A model generated the notes under the pieces. It had not been told where the DNA came from and made no database searches. It saw only the letters and a program-made list of their open reading frames with translations. DNA of 64,000 bases. Source: Chitinophaga sp. XS-30 (GTDB taxonomy: Bacteria; Bacteroidota; Bacteroidia; Chitinophagales; Chitinophagaceae). Below, piece after piece: positions 18,316 to 27,323 of the stretch (position 1 is the first letter of the stretch; each line of letters begins with the position of its first letter). The stretch is from the NCBI RefSeq assembly GCF_008086345.1, contig NZ_CP043006.1, positions 4,958,032 to 5,022,031 of the forward strand, in the 5' to 3' direction. A program made the position numbers and the translations under genes.

Positions 18316-18330
18316 ACCCGCGTTTGTATT

Positions 18331-18963
18331 ATGCCGCACAGTTTGATTATTGCCGATGACCACCAGTTACTGATCGATGGACTGATTGCCGTACTGCAGG
18401 AACCCGATGAGTGGGAAATATTGCCGCCGGTCAACGACGGCCGCCAGTTGCTGGACAGGTTGGCCGAAGCGCCGGTGGACATTGTGCTGCTGGACCTGAA
18501 CATGCCGCATATCGATGGCATCAAGACGCTGGAATTGCTTAAAAGACAGCATCCGCACACCAAAGTACTGGTGCTGACCAATTATAACCAGCCACAGCTG
18601 CAGGCCGAGGTGCGCCGGCTGGGCGCCAACGGCTATCTCCTGAAAAATGCCCCGGCGCTGACATTAAAAAGCGCTATCCGGGCCGTGCTTGCCGGAGAAG
18701 AATGCTTTGAAGAGCTGACCCATCCGGATACCGCTCCTCCGGCCTATTTCATTGACGAATTCATGAAAAAATACCAGCTCACACGCCGTGAAGTAGAGAT
18801 CATCAAAATGGTGGGCAGTGAACTGACGAGCAAAGAGATCGGCCATCAGCTGTCGATCAGCGAATTCACCGTCAACACCCACCGCAAGAACATCCTGCGG
18901 AAACTGGAAGTGAAGAATACCGCGGGGCTGCTGAACTTTGCCAAGCAGCACGGGATACTGTGA
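18331..18963 (+). CDS. NarL/LuxR-family response regulator
   Basis: 210 residues. The receiver has the acidic pair in IADDHQ, D55 as phosphoacceptor in IVLLDLNMPH and the conserved K in YLLKNAP. A linker leads to a GerE-type helix-turn-helix (about 148-200: LTRREVEIIKM, then LSISEFTVNTHRKNILRKL). It should bind DNA once phosphorylated by the 7TMR-DISM kinase encoded 15 bp upstream. A scrap of a related regulator lies just after its stop. Confidence 0.93.
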   Translation: MPHSLIIADDHQLLIDGLIAVLQEPDEWEILPPVNDGRQLLDRLAEAPVDIVLLDLNMPHIDGIKTLELLKRQHPHTKVLVLTNYNQPQLQAEVRRLGANGYLLKNAPALTLKSAIRAVLAGEECFEELTHPDTAPPAYFIDEFMKKYQLTRREVEIIKMVGSELTSKEIGHQLSISEFTVNTHRKNILRKLEVKNTAGLLNFAKQHGIL

Positions 18964-19030
18964 TGCCAAAACGCCTGCGTCAAAAGGGTAATGGGGCCGG
19001 CGAACGATGCGGATACCCTCAGGCAGCTCC

Positions 19031-19099
19031 CAGAAGCTGGAGGTAAAAAACACGGCGGGACTGGTGAAAGAGGCTTATATGAGAGGCCTGATCTCCTGA
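19031..19099 (+). pseudogene. C-terminal scrap of a second NarL-type regulator
   Basis: 22 codons plus a stop read QKLEVKNTAGLVKEAYMRGL followed by IS and TGA. The segment KLEVKNTAGL is identical to the end of the recognition domain of the intact regulator that stops 68 bp upstream, while the residues after it differ (VKEAYMRGLIS versus LNFAKQHGIL). No start or receiver domain is present. It is best read as the end of a lost tandem homologue, deleted down to its last codons. Confidence 0.7.
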
Positions 19100-19159
19100 C
19101 CGGTATAATAAGAACATTTCCTCATTCCCGCTTTATCCGGAATGGCCGCTTCGATGAAT

Positions 19160-19193
19160 AAAAAAGGACTGCCCGCGGGAGTATGGACAGCCC
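19160..19193 (-). terminator. Rho-independent terminator of the SusCD/thioredoxin operon
   Basis: On the minus strand GGGCTG pairs with CAGTCC (six pairs, one G-U) around a 16-base loop, and is followed by six T residues. It lies 27 bp after the stop of the last thioredoxin gene. The loop contains a short self-complementary CCCGCGGG that could strengthen it. Confidence 0.55.
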
Positions 19194-19219
19194 TATAGTT
19201 TTCACAGGATAGTAATCAG

Positions 19220-20440
19220 TTATTTGCCGGGGGCAGCCGGCTTTACAAGCATCTGGAAAGGGCGGCCGGACTTGGCGGCTTCCAGCTTTTCCTTATCCAG
19301 GTTCTTGCGGACGTCCACGGCCAGATCATGATCCCCTTTCTGCTCCAGCAGTGTGGCATACAGGTCCAGGTACAATACTTTCTGGTTGGCATTCAGCCCG
19401 GGAATATCCGTTGTCAGTAATTTGGCCCAGGCCGTAGCCGCTTTCACGGCCTTCTTATTCTCCGCAGCAAAACGCTGAATGTTTTGCGCATAACCATATA
19501 GCCAGTCCCCCCCTTGAATATTCATCGGGATGAGTTTGGCCGACAGCATGCGGTTCACCACGGCTGCGTATTTGTTCCAGTCGCGCAGCGCATAGTGTAT
19601 GGTCAGCTGTGACTTGGCCCTGATCTCGTCTTTCTTTGCATAGCTGCTTTTTTCCAGCTTCGCCATAAAATCTGAAAAACCTTTTTCATCCAGCAAGGTC
19701 TTGCCCTGCTCAGGATAGGAAACATAGTTAATGGGCCAGGCCAGGAAAGTGCTGTAGAGTTTCTGCGCTACCTCGTCCTGTCCATAGCGTTCCCCAAAGG
19801 TCTTTTCGTTTTCCACAACATACAGGAAAGGTGCGGAGGAAGCATCTTTCACATAATCGTTGATCAGCTCCCAGTTGGCCGCTTCTATCCAGGTGGATGG
19901 CGGTTGCGCCTCCAGGCTGGCAAGCGCCACTTTGCCGGCTTCCGTAAGGTCATAGGCGTTTTTCAGCGCCTTGAGATAACCGGTTGTATTGTCACCGGCA
20001 TGGCGACTTAAATACAGCAGGTTGCGCGTCGGGCTGATCGCATCCAGCCCGTGCTGGATAAAGCTGGTGGTATCCGTTTGTCCCACTACTTTATGCACCA
20101 CCTCGCCATCGCCATTGATGAACAGATAGGTAGGATAGTAACGGACGTTGTATTGTTTGCGCAGCGCAACACCTTCTCCCCTTTCCATATCGATGTAGGC
20201 ATTGACGAAGTTGCGGTTATAGAGCTGCCCCACTTCAGGTACGCCGAAAACGTTCTTCGTCATCCATTTGCAGGGGCCGCACCATACGGCATAGGCGTCC
20301 ATGAAGATGAGTTTGTTCTGCGCCTTTGCTTCCGCCAGCATGGCTTTCCAGGTCCAGCTGCTATCCTTGAAGGATATCTGGCTCTTTGCGGGAAAGCTCA
20401 TGCCGAGCAGCAGGCAAAATATCAAGGTATATTGTCTCAT
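19220..20440 (-). CDS. Exported thioredoxin-fold protein with long C-terminal helical region
   Basis: 406 residues with a signal peptide ending near residue 20 (SFPAKSQ). A thioredoxin-like domain (~25-140) carries the redox motif C54-G-P-C57 in AVWCGPCKWM and the cis-proline region RYYPTYLFINGDGE. The remaining ~260 residues are helical with no named domain. It is probably a periplasmic disulfide reductase or oxidase. It is the last gene of the minus-strand SusCD operon, 3 bp after a second thioredoxin-like gene, and ends before a terminator. Confidence 0.82.
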   Translation of the reverse strand: MRQYTLIFCLLLGMSFPAKSQISFKDSSWTWKAMLAEAKAQNKLIFMDAYAVWCGPCKWMTKNVFGVPEVGQLYNRNFVNAYIDMERGEGVALRKQYNVRYYPTYLFINGDGEVVHKVVGQTDTTSFIQHGLDAISPTRNLLYLSRHAGDNTTGYLKALKNAYDLTEAGKVALASLEAQPPSTWIEAANWELINDYVKDASSAPFLYVVENEKTFGERYGQDEVAQKLYSTFLAWPINYVSYPEQGKTLLDEKGFSDFMAKLEKSSYAKKDEIRAKSQLTIHYALRDWNKYAAVVNRMLSAKLIPMNIQGGDWLYGYAQNIQRFAAENKKAVKAATAWAKLLTTDIPGLNANQKVLYLDLYATLLEQKGDHDLAVDVRKNLDKEKLEAAKSGRPFQMLVKPAAPGK

Positions 20441-20443
20441 AAG

Positions 20444-21244
20444 TTATTTTTTGTTTTGGTTGGCTTCTTTTCCAGTTGCGATAAACTCCGGCGCTTCCTG
20501 GTATCCGCTGCTGCGATGGGCCAGTTTGCCATCACCGTCAACAAACAGGAAATCAGGATAGGCCTTGATCTTGTATTTCTTCGCGATCGCGGGCCCGTCG
20601 CCTTTTTCCATATCCATGCTCACGTTGATGAAATGCTGGTTATAGTAGTCCGCTACGTCATTCAGGGTAAATACGTTTTTGGCCATCATGATGCAGGGGC
20701 GGCACCAGGTCGTATAAGCATCCAGGAAAATGAGCTTGTTCTCTTTCTTTGCTTTGGCAAGCAGTTCTTTCCAGGAGCCTTTGGTAAAGGTGATGGCGCG
20801 GGTGTTGGTGGCGCGCATCTGCGCTTCGGACAATGCTTTCCTGGCCTTTCCCATCAGCAGGGAATGATCTTTGGCCACCATGCCTGCGCTCACATAATCG
20901 ATCTGCGTGGTATCCTTGTCAAAGAACACGTACACCGGATACATGAGCATGGCCAGGTGCGGCGCGAATTTCTTTCCTTCTTCAGAGTTCATGTTCACCC
21001 TGATGTTGATGCAATTGCTGTTAAAGAAACCGGCTACGGAATCCTGGGTAAACACCTGTGTTTCCACGTCTTTCATTACCTGCTGAACGTTCATGCCCCG
21101 GACATCCACAAAAACCAGCTTGCCGGTGGTTTTGGCTTTTGCCACTGCTGCTTCAAAACTCAGGTCTTCAAACTGAACGGATTGTTGTGCATAGGTTACC
21201 GAACAACATAACGTGAACATAGCTGCCGCTATCGTTTTAATCAT
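20444..21244 (-). CDS. Exported protein with two thioredoxin-fold domains
   Basis: 266 residues from the ATG at 21244, preferred for its signal peptide (MIKTIAAAMFTLCCSVTYAQ); an in-frame ATG at 21262 adds six residues. The first thioredoxin-like domain (about 25-130) has lost its active-site pair: RGMNVQQ stands where CxxC is expected. The second (about 150-260) has C181-R-P-C184 in TTWCRPCIMM and the cis-proline segment KAYPDFLFVDGDGK. Arg in the CxxC is unusual and would change its redox potential. It sits between susD and the other thioredoxin gene, with 3-bp and 30-bp gaps, so it is in the operon. Confidence 0.8.
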   Translation of the reverse strand: MIKTIAAAMFTLCCSVTYAQQSVQFEDLSFEAAVAKAKTTGKLVFVDVRGMNVQQVMKDVETQVFTQDSVAGFFNSNCINIRVNMNSEEGKKFAPHLAMLMYPVYVFFDKDTTQIDYVSAGMVAKDHSLLMGKARKALSEAQMRATNTRAITFTKGSWKELLAKAKKENKLIFLDAYTTWCRPCIMMAKNVFTLNDVADYYNQHFINVSMDMEKGDGPAIAKKYKIKAYPDFLFVDGDGKLAHRSSGYQEAPEFIATGKEANQNKK

Positions 21245-21274
21245 TCCTCTTACTGCGTACATATCAATTGGTTT

Positions 21275-22693
21275 TTAATTTTTATAGCCTGTATTCTGCT
21301 GGATCAATCCATTGGAAATATCAATTTCTACCTGCGGCACTGGCAATACCTTCCGGTCTTCCGGCACATCCGGCGACCGCAGCGGACTGCCGGTACGGAT
21401 CAGATCGTAGCGGAGCTGCCCTTCGAATGCCAGTTCCCATCGCCGCTGCTGCAGAATGGTATCGATCAGCGCTTCCGGGCTGGCGAAATCGTTGATCGTA
21501 TAAGGCGTAGCGCCCGGCACCGCGCGATTGCGCACGTTGTTCAGGAGTGTGACCGCTTCCTGGGTCACCCCTTCCGAAGCGGCGATCCCTTCCGCGGCGG
21601 TCAGCATCACCTCCGCCAGCCGGATCAGCGGCACATTGTCCCGGCCATTCGGATTGTTGAATTTGAATGTGGTCAGCTCATTGAAATGATCGGGATTATA
21701 TATCTGGTCTCCTTTGTACATCAACTCGCTCACGCGTTTATCGTCCGGCTCAAAAGACTGGATGAATGTGCTGTTGATCCAGAAAGACCGTTTGAAATAA
21801 TACCCGTTCCCCAGGTTGTTGTTGGTGCTGGTGGAAGAGCTGACCATATGGCTGACGGGAAATGCCAGTACATATTCTTTGGTGAGCGTTTGGGCTGTGC
21901 CGCCGGGATTGGCAGGGAAAAGCGCGGTCAGTGAAGGTGTCAGCTCATAAATGGCCGGCACCTGTTCCAGTACCTGCCGCGCTGCCGCCGCTGCAGCTTC
22001 CCGGTTGCCCATGTAGAGGTATGTTCTGGCCAGCAAAGCCCTTGCGCCGCCTTTGGTGGCCCGGGAGCGGGTACGGAGATCGCCGGGCTGGTTGTTCTTC
22101 AGGAAAGGGATGCTTTCCTCCAGGTCTTTGATGATCTGCGCAAACACCTGGCCGTTGGTGGACCTGGGGATCACCTCGCCGGTATTGTATCCCTTGAAAG
22201 GGGTAAGCTGCAAAGGCAGTCCCAATCCATCCATCCGGCCGCTCAATGCGCCGTCGCCGAAGAATTTCAGTAGGTCCAGGTAAGCATAGGCGCGGATAAA
22301 CCGGGCTTCTGCGATCAGCGGGTCCTGTATATCCACGGCATAAGCGGCATATTCCGGAATGTTGGCGATCACGTTATTGGCCAGGTTGATGGCTTTGAAG
22401 TAGGCCGTCCACATACTGGCGATCACTTCATCATCCGGTGTGCTTTCCCCGATGGCGTAGATCTCGTAATAAGCGCTGTGATGCAGGTTACCGGTCGTAA
22501 AATCGCCATAGACATATGCAATATTGCCGGTCACTGCCCTGAGCAGGCTGAAGTAAGCTTCCGCCAGCGCCTGTTCCGTACCGGCTTCCGTTCTGAACAC
22601 TTCCCGGTCCGTCAGCGTATTTTCGGGCGCCAGGTCCAGTTGCCGGTTGCAACCGAAGAAGCATACTATCGATATGATAAACAACTTTCTCAT
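21275..22693 (-). CDS. SusD/RagB-family nutrient-binding outer-membrane lipoprotein
   Basis: 472 residues with a lipoprotein signal (MRKLFIISIVCFFGCNRQ, cysteine 15). The helical tetratricopeptide-like scaffold of SusD is visible in EARFIRAYAYLDLLKFFGDG and TKGGARALLARTYLYMGNR; the C-terminus has the usual RRWELAFEGQLRYDLIRTG. It should act as the surface lid of the SusC channel. Its ATG overlaps the susC stop by 4 bp. The ligand is unknown; no glycosidase is linked to it. Confidence 0.93.
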   Translation of the reverse strand: MRKLFIISIVCFFGCNRQLDLAPENTLTDREVFRTEAGTEQALAEAYFSLLRAVTGNIAYVYGDFTTGNLHHSAYYEIYAIGESTPDDEVIASMWTAYFKAINLANNVIANIPEYAAYAVDIQDPLIAEARFIRAYAYLDLLKFFGDGALSGRMDGLGLPLQLTPFKGYNTGEVIPRSTNGQVFAQIIKDLEESIPFLKNNQPGDLRTRSRATKGGARALLARTYLYMGNREAAAAAARQVLEQVPAIYELTPSLTALFPANPGGTAQTLTKEYVLAFPVSHMVSSSTSTNNNLGNGYYFKRSFWINSTFIQSFEPDDKRVSELMYKGDQIYNPDHFNELTTFKFNNPNGRDNVPLIRLAEVMLTAAEGIAASEGVTQEAVTLLNNVRNRAVPGATPYTINDFASPEALIDTILQQRRWELAFEGQLRYDLIRTGSPLRSPDVPEDRKVLPVPQVEIDISNGLIQQNTGYKN

Positions 22694-25600
22694 AATCCTA
22701 CATTGATTCCGAATTGAAAGGTTTTTGTTTGCGGCATGGTCAGTTCATCGTAACCCGACCGGATGGCGGATGATCCGAAGGCATTCACCTCCGGGTCCAA
22801 CCCGGAATAACCGGTAAGGGTGAACAGGTTGGTGCCGGTTGCGAACAGCTGCAGAGAACGCAATACTTTCAGTTTCCGCGGAATGATGTTGTAAGACAGC
22901 CGCAGGGTGCGCAGACGCAGGTAGGAAGCATCTTCCAGGAAACGGCTGTTCGTTCTGCTGGTTGTGAAATCCCGGATACTTGAGCTTCCCGGGGAAGTGG
23001 TAACGGACGGGTTCACCAGCTTTGGAATATCCGTTTCATGCCCGGGCACCAGCCAGTAATTGAGTATTTCGGTGCTGAGGTTGTAGGCATCTTCCGTCAC
23101 GTAAGTCAGCAATGTAGCCCTGGAGCCGTTGATCATCTTGTTGCCTACGGAGAAAGAAAAGAATGCATCCAGCTCCCAGTTGCGCCAGCTGAGGGTGTGC
23201 CCCATACCGCCGTAGAAATCCGGCAGGCTGGACCCGTAAGTTCTCCTGAAATCGTTCACATCCTCCACAACGGAGAACAGGGATGCGGGAGGGGTAAAAC
23301 TGATATTGCCCTTGTTGTCGCTCCACTGGGGGTTGCCGGACATCGGGTCCACACCGCGCCAGTCATACAAAAAGAATTGTGCGGCAGGCTCCCCTGCCTT
23401 CATGTACTTGAAGGCGTCATTCGCCAGGCCCACTTCATCGCCGCTGAAATTCAGGCGCAGTATCTTGTTGGTGTTGCGGGAGATATTGAAATTGGTGGAC
23501 CACACCAGGTCTTTCCGCCGGATGATCTCCGCTTTCACCGTCAGCTCAAGCCCGGCATTCATCATATCCCCGATGTTCTGCGGTTGCGAGACCCAGCCCT
23601 GGTAGAGGGGAATGGCGGAGGAGAGGACCATGTCCCGGATGCGGCGGTGATAATAGTCCAGCGTGATGTTGATGCGGTTATCCCATACGGTGGCATCCAG
23701 CCCGATGTCGATAGACCTTGTTCTTTCCCACTTCAGGTTAGGGTTGTCCGGCTGCATGGTTTGCAGAATGGGCGTACCCGCATAGCTGAGGTTATCGCTG
23801 TTCAGCTGGTATTGCCCCTGGCTGCCGTAGTAGGAAGTAGAATTGTTATTACCCGTAAAACCGATGCTACCGCGCAGTTTCAGATCGTCCAGCCACTTCC
23901 GGCCGCTGAGGAACGCCTCTTCGGAAAGCCGCCATCCGGCGGAGAAAGAGGGGAATCCTACATACCTGCGGTTCCGTGAGAACCGGGAAGAACCATCCAG
24001 GCGGTAAGTGACGCCCGCCAGGTATTTGTCCCTGAACTCATAGTTCAATCTTCCGAAGTAGGAACTGAGCGCCCATTGCTGGGTAAGCGATGCTTTTACA
24101 TATTTGCTGTTGGCCGCAGCGATGCTTTTGATGGCATCATTGAAGAAACCGTACCCGCCAAGTGAGGTCAGCGATTCGGTGGAATGCTCATAGCTCTGGC
24201 CTGCCACGGCGTTGATATAATGATCGCCGGTGGTGTGCAGCACACTGATCGTATTATTGGCAACGATCTTCCGGTTCTGGTTCACGGAGCTGACGGCATC
24301 GTCCCCAAACCCGCTGGGCCGTTTCACGCGGCGCGTATAGGCATCCCCGTTGCTCAGCTGCGTACCGAATTCGGAGCGCAGGGTGAGCCATTGCAGCGGC
24401 TTCAGTTCCAGGTAGATATTCCCCAGGCCTTCCGAGGTTTTCAACGTATTGGTGTTAAGCCGTGCATCTGCAACAGGGTTCACATCCATACTCCCGAAAG
24501 GATTCGTACCGCGACCGTAATTATAGCTGCCGTCTGCGTTGAAAACGGGCAGGTTAGGCGCTTTCTGCAAGGCGGCGCGGTAGATCTGCATGGCGTTCAT
24601 GGAGGAGTTGTCCGCAAAGCTCATGGACATGCTGACGCCCGCCGTGAAAAGCGGAGAAGGGCGGTAAGTCAGGTTCACGCGGCCGCTGTACCGTTTGTAA
24701 TCATTATTGATCACATAGGAAGGCTGGCTGGTGTAGGACCCGCTGATGTAATACTGCGCCTTTTCGCCGCCGGCGGACATGGAAGCATCCACCTGCTGCG
24801 AGATAGCCGTACGGGTAACCTCATCCACCCAATCCGTATTTCCCTGTTCGCTGAATGTATAGCTCTGCCCCAGTTCCCGGTAGTACTTGTTATATACCTC
24901 GTTGTATTGGGGACCGTTCAGCAGTTTGTATTTCCCGATGGGCTGTATGGTGCCCGTCATCATTCTCACGTTAAAAGATTCCGATCCTTTTTTCCCTCTC
25001 TTTGTGGTTACCAGTATCACGCCGGCGGAAGCCCTGGAACCATAAATAGCGGTGGCATAGGCATCCTTCAGTATTTCGATGGACTCGATATCCGCCGGGT
25101 TAAGGGCGGACAGCGGGTTGTTCTCGAAATCCTGCGTGGGCGTATAGTTGTCCGATACGGATGTACCGCCCAGGCCGACTACCGGTGCGGTGGAGTTGTT
25201 AAAATTCCGGTTGTTCACATCTCTGCCCGAACCATACACCGGAATGCCATCGATCACGATGAGTGGTTGGTTTCCATCCGGGTTGAGCGAGCTCAGACCC
25301 CGGATGGTAATACCAGTAGCAGACCCCGGCACGCCGGAGCTGGATATAATGTTCACCCCTGCCGCTTTGCCGATAATGGCATTGTCGAATGACAGCGCGG
25401 GGGATTTGGCGAGTTCTTTGGCATCGATGGATGCAATGGAGCCGGTGATATTGCGTTTACGTTCGTTGCCGTAACCGATGATCATCACTTCACTGAACGT
25501 ACGCTGGTCTACCGGCAGGGCCAGTGTCAGCAACGATGCCTTACAGGCGGATTCCAGCTTGTGGAACCCCACGGCGGAAAGCACCAGCGTATCCGTAGGT

Positions 25601-25806
25601 TTGGCCAGTATCTGGAATTTGCCGTTCTCGTCCGTGATGGTGCCTCTTGAAGCACCTTTCACCTTGATCGTGGCAAAAGGCACAGCAACGCCGTCTTTGG
25701 CGGATTTCACCGTACCATCGATCTTTCGCATGGACGTATCGCTTTGTGCCTGGAGCGCCTGACTTCCGCCAAGAAGGAACAGGGCCAGCAACAGTGTATT
25801 TCGCAT
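22690..25806 (-). CDS. SusC/RagA-family TonB-dependent outer-membrane transporter
   Basis: 1038 residues. A signal peptide ending about residue 21 (GGSQALQAQ) is followed at once by a CarboxypepD_reg-like domain (VPFATIKVKGASRGTITDEN, ~25-105), then the plug (GITIRGLSSLNPDGNQPLIV, ILKDAYATAIYGSRASAGVI) and a 22-strand barrel region. No STN domain lies before the carboxypeptidase-like domain, although STN is what usually couples such a transporter to a FecR anti-sigma factor. It imports an oligomeric substrate together with the SusD protein, powered by TonB. Confidence 0.94.
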   Translation of the reverse strand: MRNTLLLALFLLGGSQALQAQSDTSMRKIDGTVKSAKDGVAVPFATIKVKGASRGTITDENGKFQILAKPTDTLVLSAVGFHKLESACKASLLTLALPVDQRTFSEVMIIGYGNERKRNITGSIASIDAKELAKSPALSFDNAIIGKAAGVNIISSSGVPGSATGITIRGLSSLNPDGNQPLIVIDGIPVYGSGRDVNNRNFNNSTAPVVGLGGTSVSDNYTPTQDFENNPLSALNPADIESIEILKDAYATAIYGSRASAGVILVTTKRGKKGSESFNVRMMTGTIQPIGKYKLLNGPQYNEVYNKYYRELGQSYTFSEQGNTDWVDEVTRTAISQQVDASMSAGGEKAQYYISGSYTSQPSYVINNDYKRYSGRVNLTYRPSPLFTAGVSMSMSFADNSSMNAMQIYRAALQKAPNLPVFNADGSYNYGRGTNPFGSMDVNPVADARLNTNTLKTSEGLGNIYLELKPLQWLTLRSEFGTQLSNGDAYTRRVKRPSGFGDDAVSSVNQNRKIVANNTISVLHTTGDHYINAVAGQSYEHSTESLTSLGGYGFFNDAIKSIAAANSKYVKASLTQQWALSSYFGRLNYEFRDKYLAGVTYRLDGSSRFSRNRRYVGFPSFSAGWRLSEEAFLSGRKWLDDLKLRGSIGFTGNNNSTSYYGSQGQYQLNSDNLSYAGTPILQTMQPDNPNLKWERTRSIDIGLDATVWDNRINITLDYYHRRIRDMVLSSAIPLYQGWVSQPQNIGDMMNAGLELTVKAEIIRRKDLVWSTNFNISRNTNKILRLNFSGDEVGLANDAFKYMKAGEPAAQFFLYDWRGVDPMSGNPQWSDNKGNISFTPPASLFSVVEDVNDFRRTYGSSLPDFYGGMGHTLSWRNWELDAFFSFSVGNKMINGSRATLLTYVTEDAYNLSTEILNYWLVPGHETDIPKLVNPSVTTSPGSSSIRDFTTSRTNSRFLEDASYLRLRTLRLSYNIIPRKLKVLRSLQLFATGTNLFTLTGYSGLDPEVNAFGSSAIRSGYDELTMPQTKTFQFGINVGL

Positions 25807-25817
25807 ATCTCCCTGTT

Positions 25818-27194
25818 TTAGTTAAGACCGCCCTTCCAGATATCGCTAACGATCACATGCTGATTGCCGTTCTTCATCAGACCGCCCATCAGCCAGATCA
25901 CATTCTCGTTCACAAAAACGCTGAAATGTGCGCGGGCGGGGAAGTTACCGGGCAGTGCGCGAACATCTCCGGCTTCTATTTTCGTCCAGTTCACACCATC
26001 ATCTTCTGATACCCAGAGATCAGCCTGTGTGCCGTCTGCCGTTTCGCCGCCAATGAGCAGCAACTGACCGTTATGCGCTACCACGCGGTGGCCCTGCCTT
26101 GCCGTAAAATCGCTGGCGGTGGTCACCTGCGTCCAGTTCAGGCCATCGGCGCTGTTCCAGACATCGTTCAGGTAATTTCTGCCGTTATCGATACCGCCGA
26201 TGAGCCAGATCTTGTCTTTATACACAAAAACAGCAGGATTGGAGCGGGGAAGGAAGTCTGCAGCATCGGTTATTTTCGTCCATGTTGCGCCATCGGTAGT
26301 ATTCCATACGTCGTTATAGGCTGTACCGTTGGAATTGGTATTACCGAATGCAGGATACCCGCTGCCGCCGATCACCCACATCTTGTTGTTGAATACAACT
26401 GCGTTGATACGTTCCCGTATGCTCCAGCGGTCTGCCGGGTCAGCAGGTGCGGAAACCGTCCAGGTAACCCCGTCCGCCGAGCTCCACACTTTATTGGTCA
26501 CGGCGCTGAAAGCCATGGCAGTACCCGGGAGCAGACCTCCCAGCATCCACATCTTATTATTGAAACCGGTGACCAGCTTGCCATGCTCCGCCATCGGGAT
26601 GGAATCGTTGTTATTGTCCGCTGCTTTCAGACGCGTCCAGGCTACACCGTCAGCAGATTCGAATACGCCGAACGTGAAGGCGTTGAAGGAACCGAGCGTG
26701 GAATTGACCGCATAGAATTTGCCGTTGAAGAACCCGGCCTGCACATCATGGAAGGAACCGAACCCGGCTTCTCCGGAACGCTGCCAGGACACGGTTTTCG
26801 GGTCCAGCTTCGCTACGTTCACCTGTACCGTGTACTGACGGGTGGTCACCCCGTCTTCCGCCACTACCGTGTACACTACAGGATTCGTGTAGTCGTTCAC
26901 CGTAGTCCCGGATTGTTGCACCGCAGAACCGATCTTCACGGTTGCTCCGGCTACAGCGGTAAAGCTGGCCGTCAGTGCGGATACATCGGATTCAAATGGA
27001 AGGCTGTCCGCATTCGAGATCTTCAGCGTGGTCTGGTCCACTGTAAAGTCCACTCCCGTGGAAGGAATGCTGAATTCGGTGATCCCGGAAAGGTTGCTGC
27101 GTTTGTCCTCTTTCTTGCAGGCGGAAAAAAGCAATGCGCCCAGCATCAATGTACCGGGCAGATAATGGTTGATTAAAATGTTGTTAAAGCGCAT
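25818..27194 (-). CDS. Lipoprotein with cadherin-like N-terminus and kelch-type propeller (DUF6242-like)
   Basis: 458 residues with a lipobox at FSACKK (Cys 26). After ~100 residues of beta-sandwich character (SGITEFSIPSTGVDFTVD, then RQYTVQVNVAKLDP) come repeated kelch-like blades: NNKMWMLGG, NNKMWVIGG, KDKIWLIGG, NGQLLLIGG and NENVIWLMGG, each followed by a variant of VWNSADGxxWTxV. This fits the DUF6242/galactose-oxidase-like propellers found beside SusCD genes. It is encoded 11 bp before susC and is probably a surface-exposed binding partner. No metal-site of a true galactose oxidase was seen. Confidence 0.82.
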   Translation of the reverse strand: MRFNNILINHYLPGTLMLGALLFSACKKEDKRSNLSGITEFSIPSTGVDFTVDQTTLKISNADSLPFESDVSALTASFTAVAGATVKIGSAVQQSGTTVNDYTNPVVYTVVAEDGVTTRQYTVQVNVAKLDPKTVSWQRSGEAGFGSFHDVQAGFFNGKFYAVNSTLGSFNAFTFGVFESADGVAWTRLKAADNNNDSIPMAEHGKLVTGFNNKMWMLGGLLPGTAMAFSAVTNKVWSSADGVTWTVSAPADPADRWSIRERINAVVFNNKMWVIGGSGYPAFGNTNSNGTAYNDVWNTTDGATWTKITDAADFLPRSNPAVFVYKDKIWLIGGIDNGRNYLNDVWNSADGLNWTQVTTASDFTARQGHRVVAHNGQLLLIGGETADGTQADLWVSEDDGVNWTKIEAGDVRALPGNFPARAHFSVFVNENVIWLMGGLMKNGNQHVIVSDIWKGGLN

Positions 27195-27323
27195 AGTATT
27201 TGATTGATATTATTGGCAATAGTATCCCGCACGGCCTTTTGCCGCGATTTTTTCAAATGCGTTCTGTGATCATAAACTGCACAGCGGCAGCCTCACTGTA
27301 CGTGAGCGGGGAATAGTGATATC

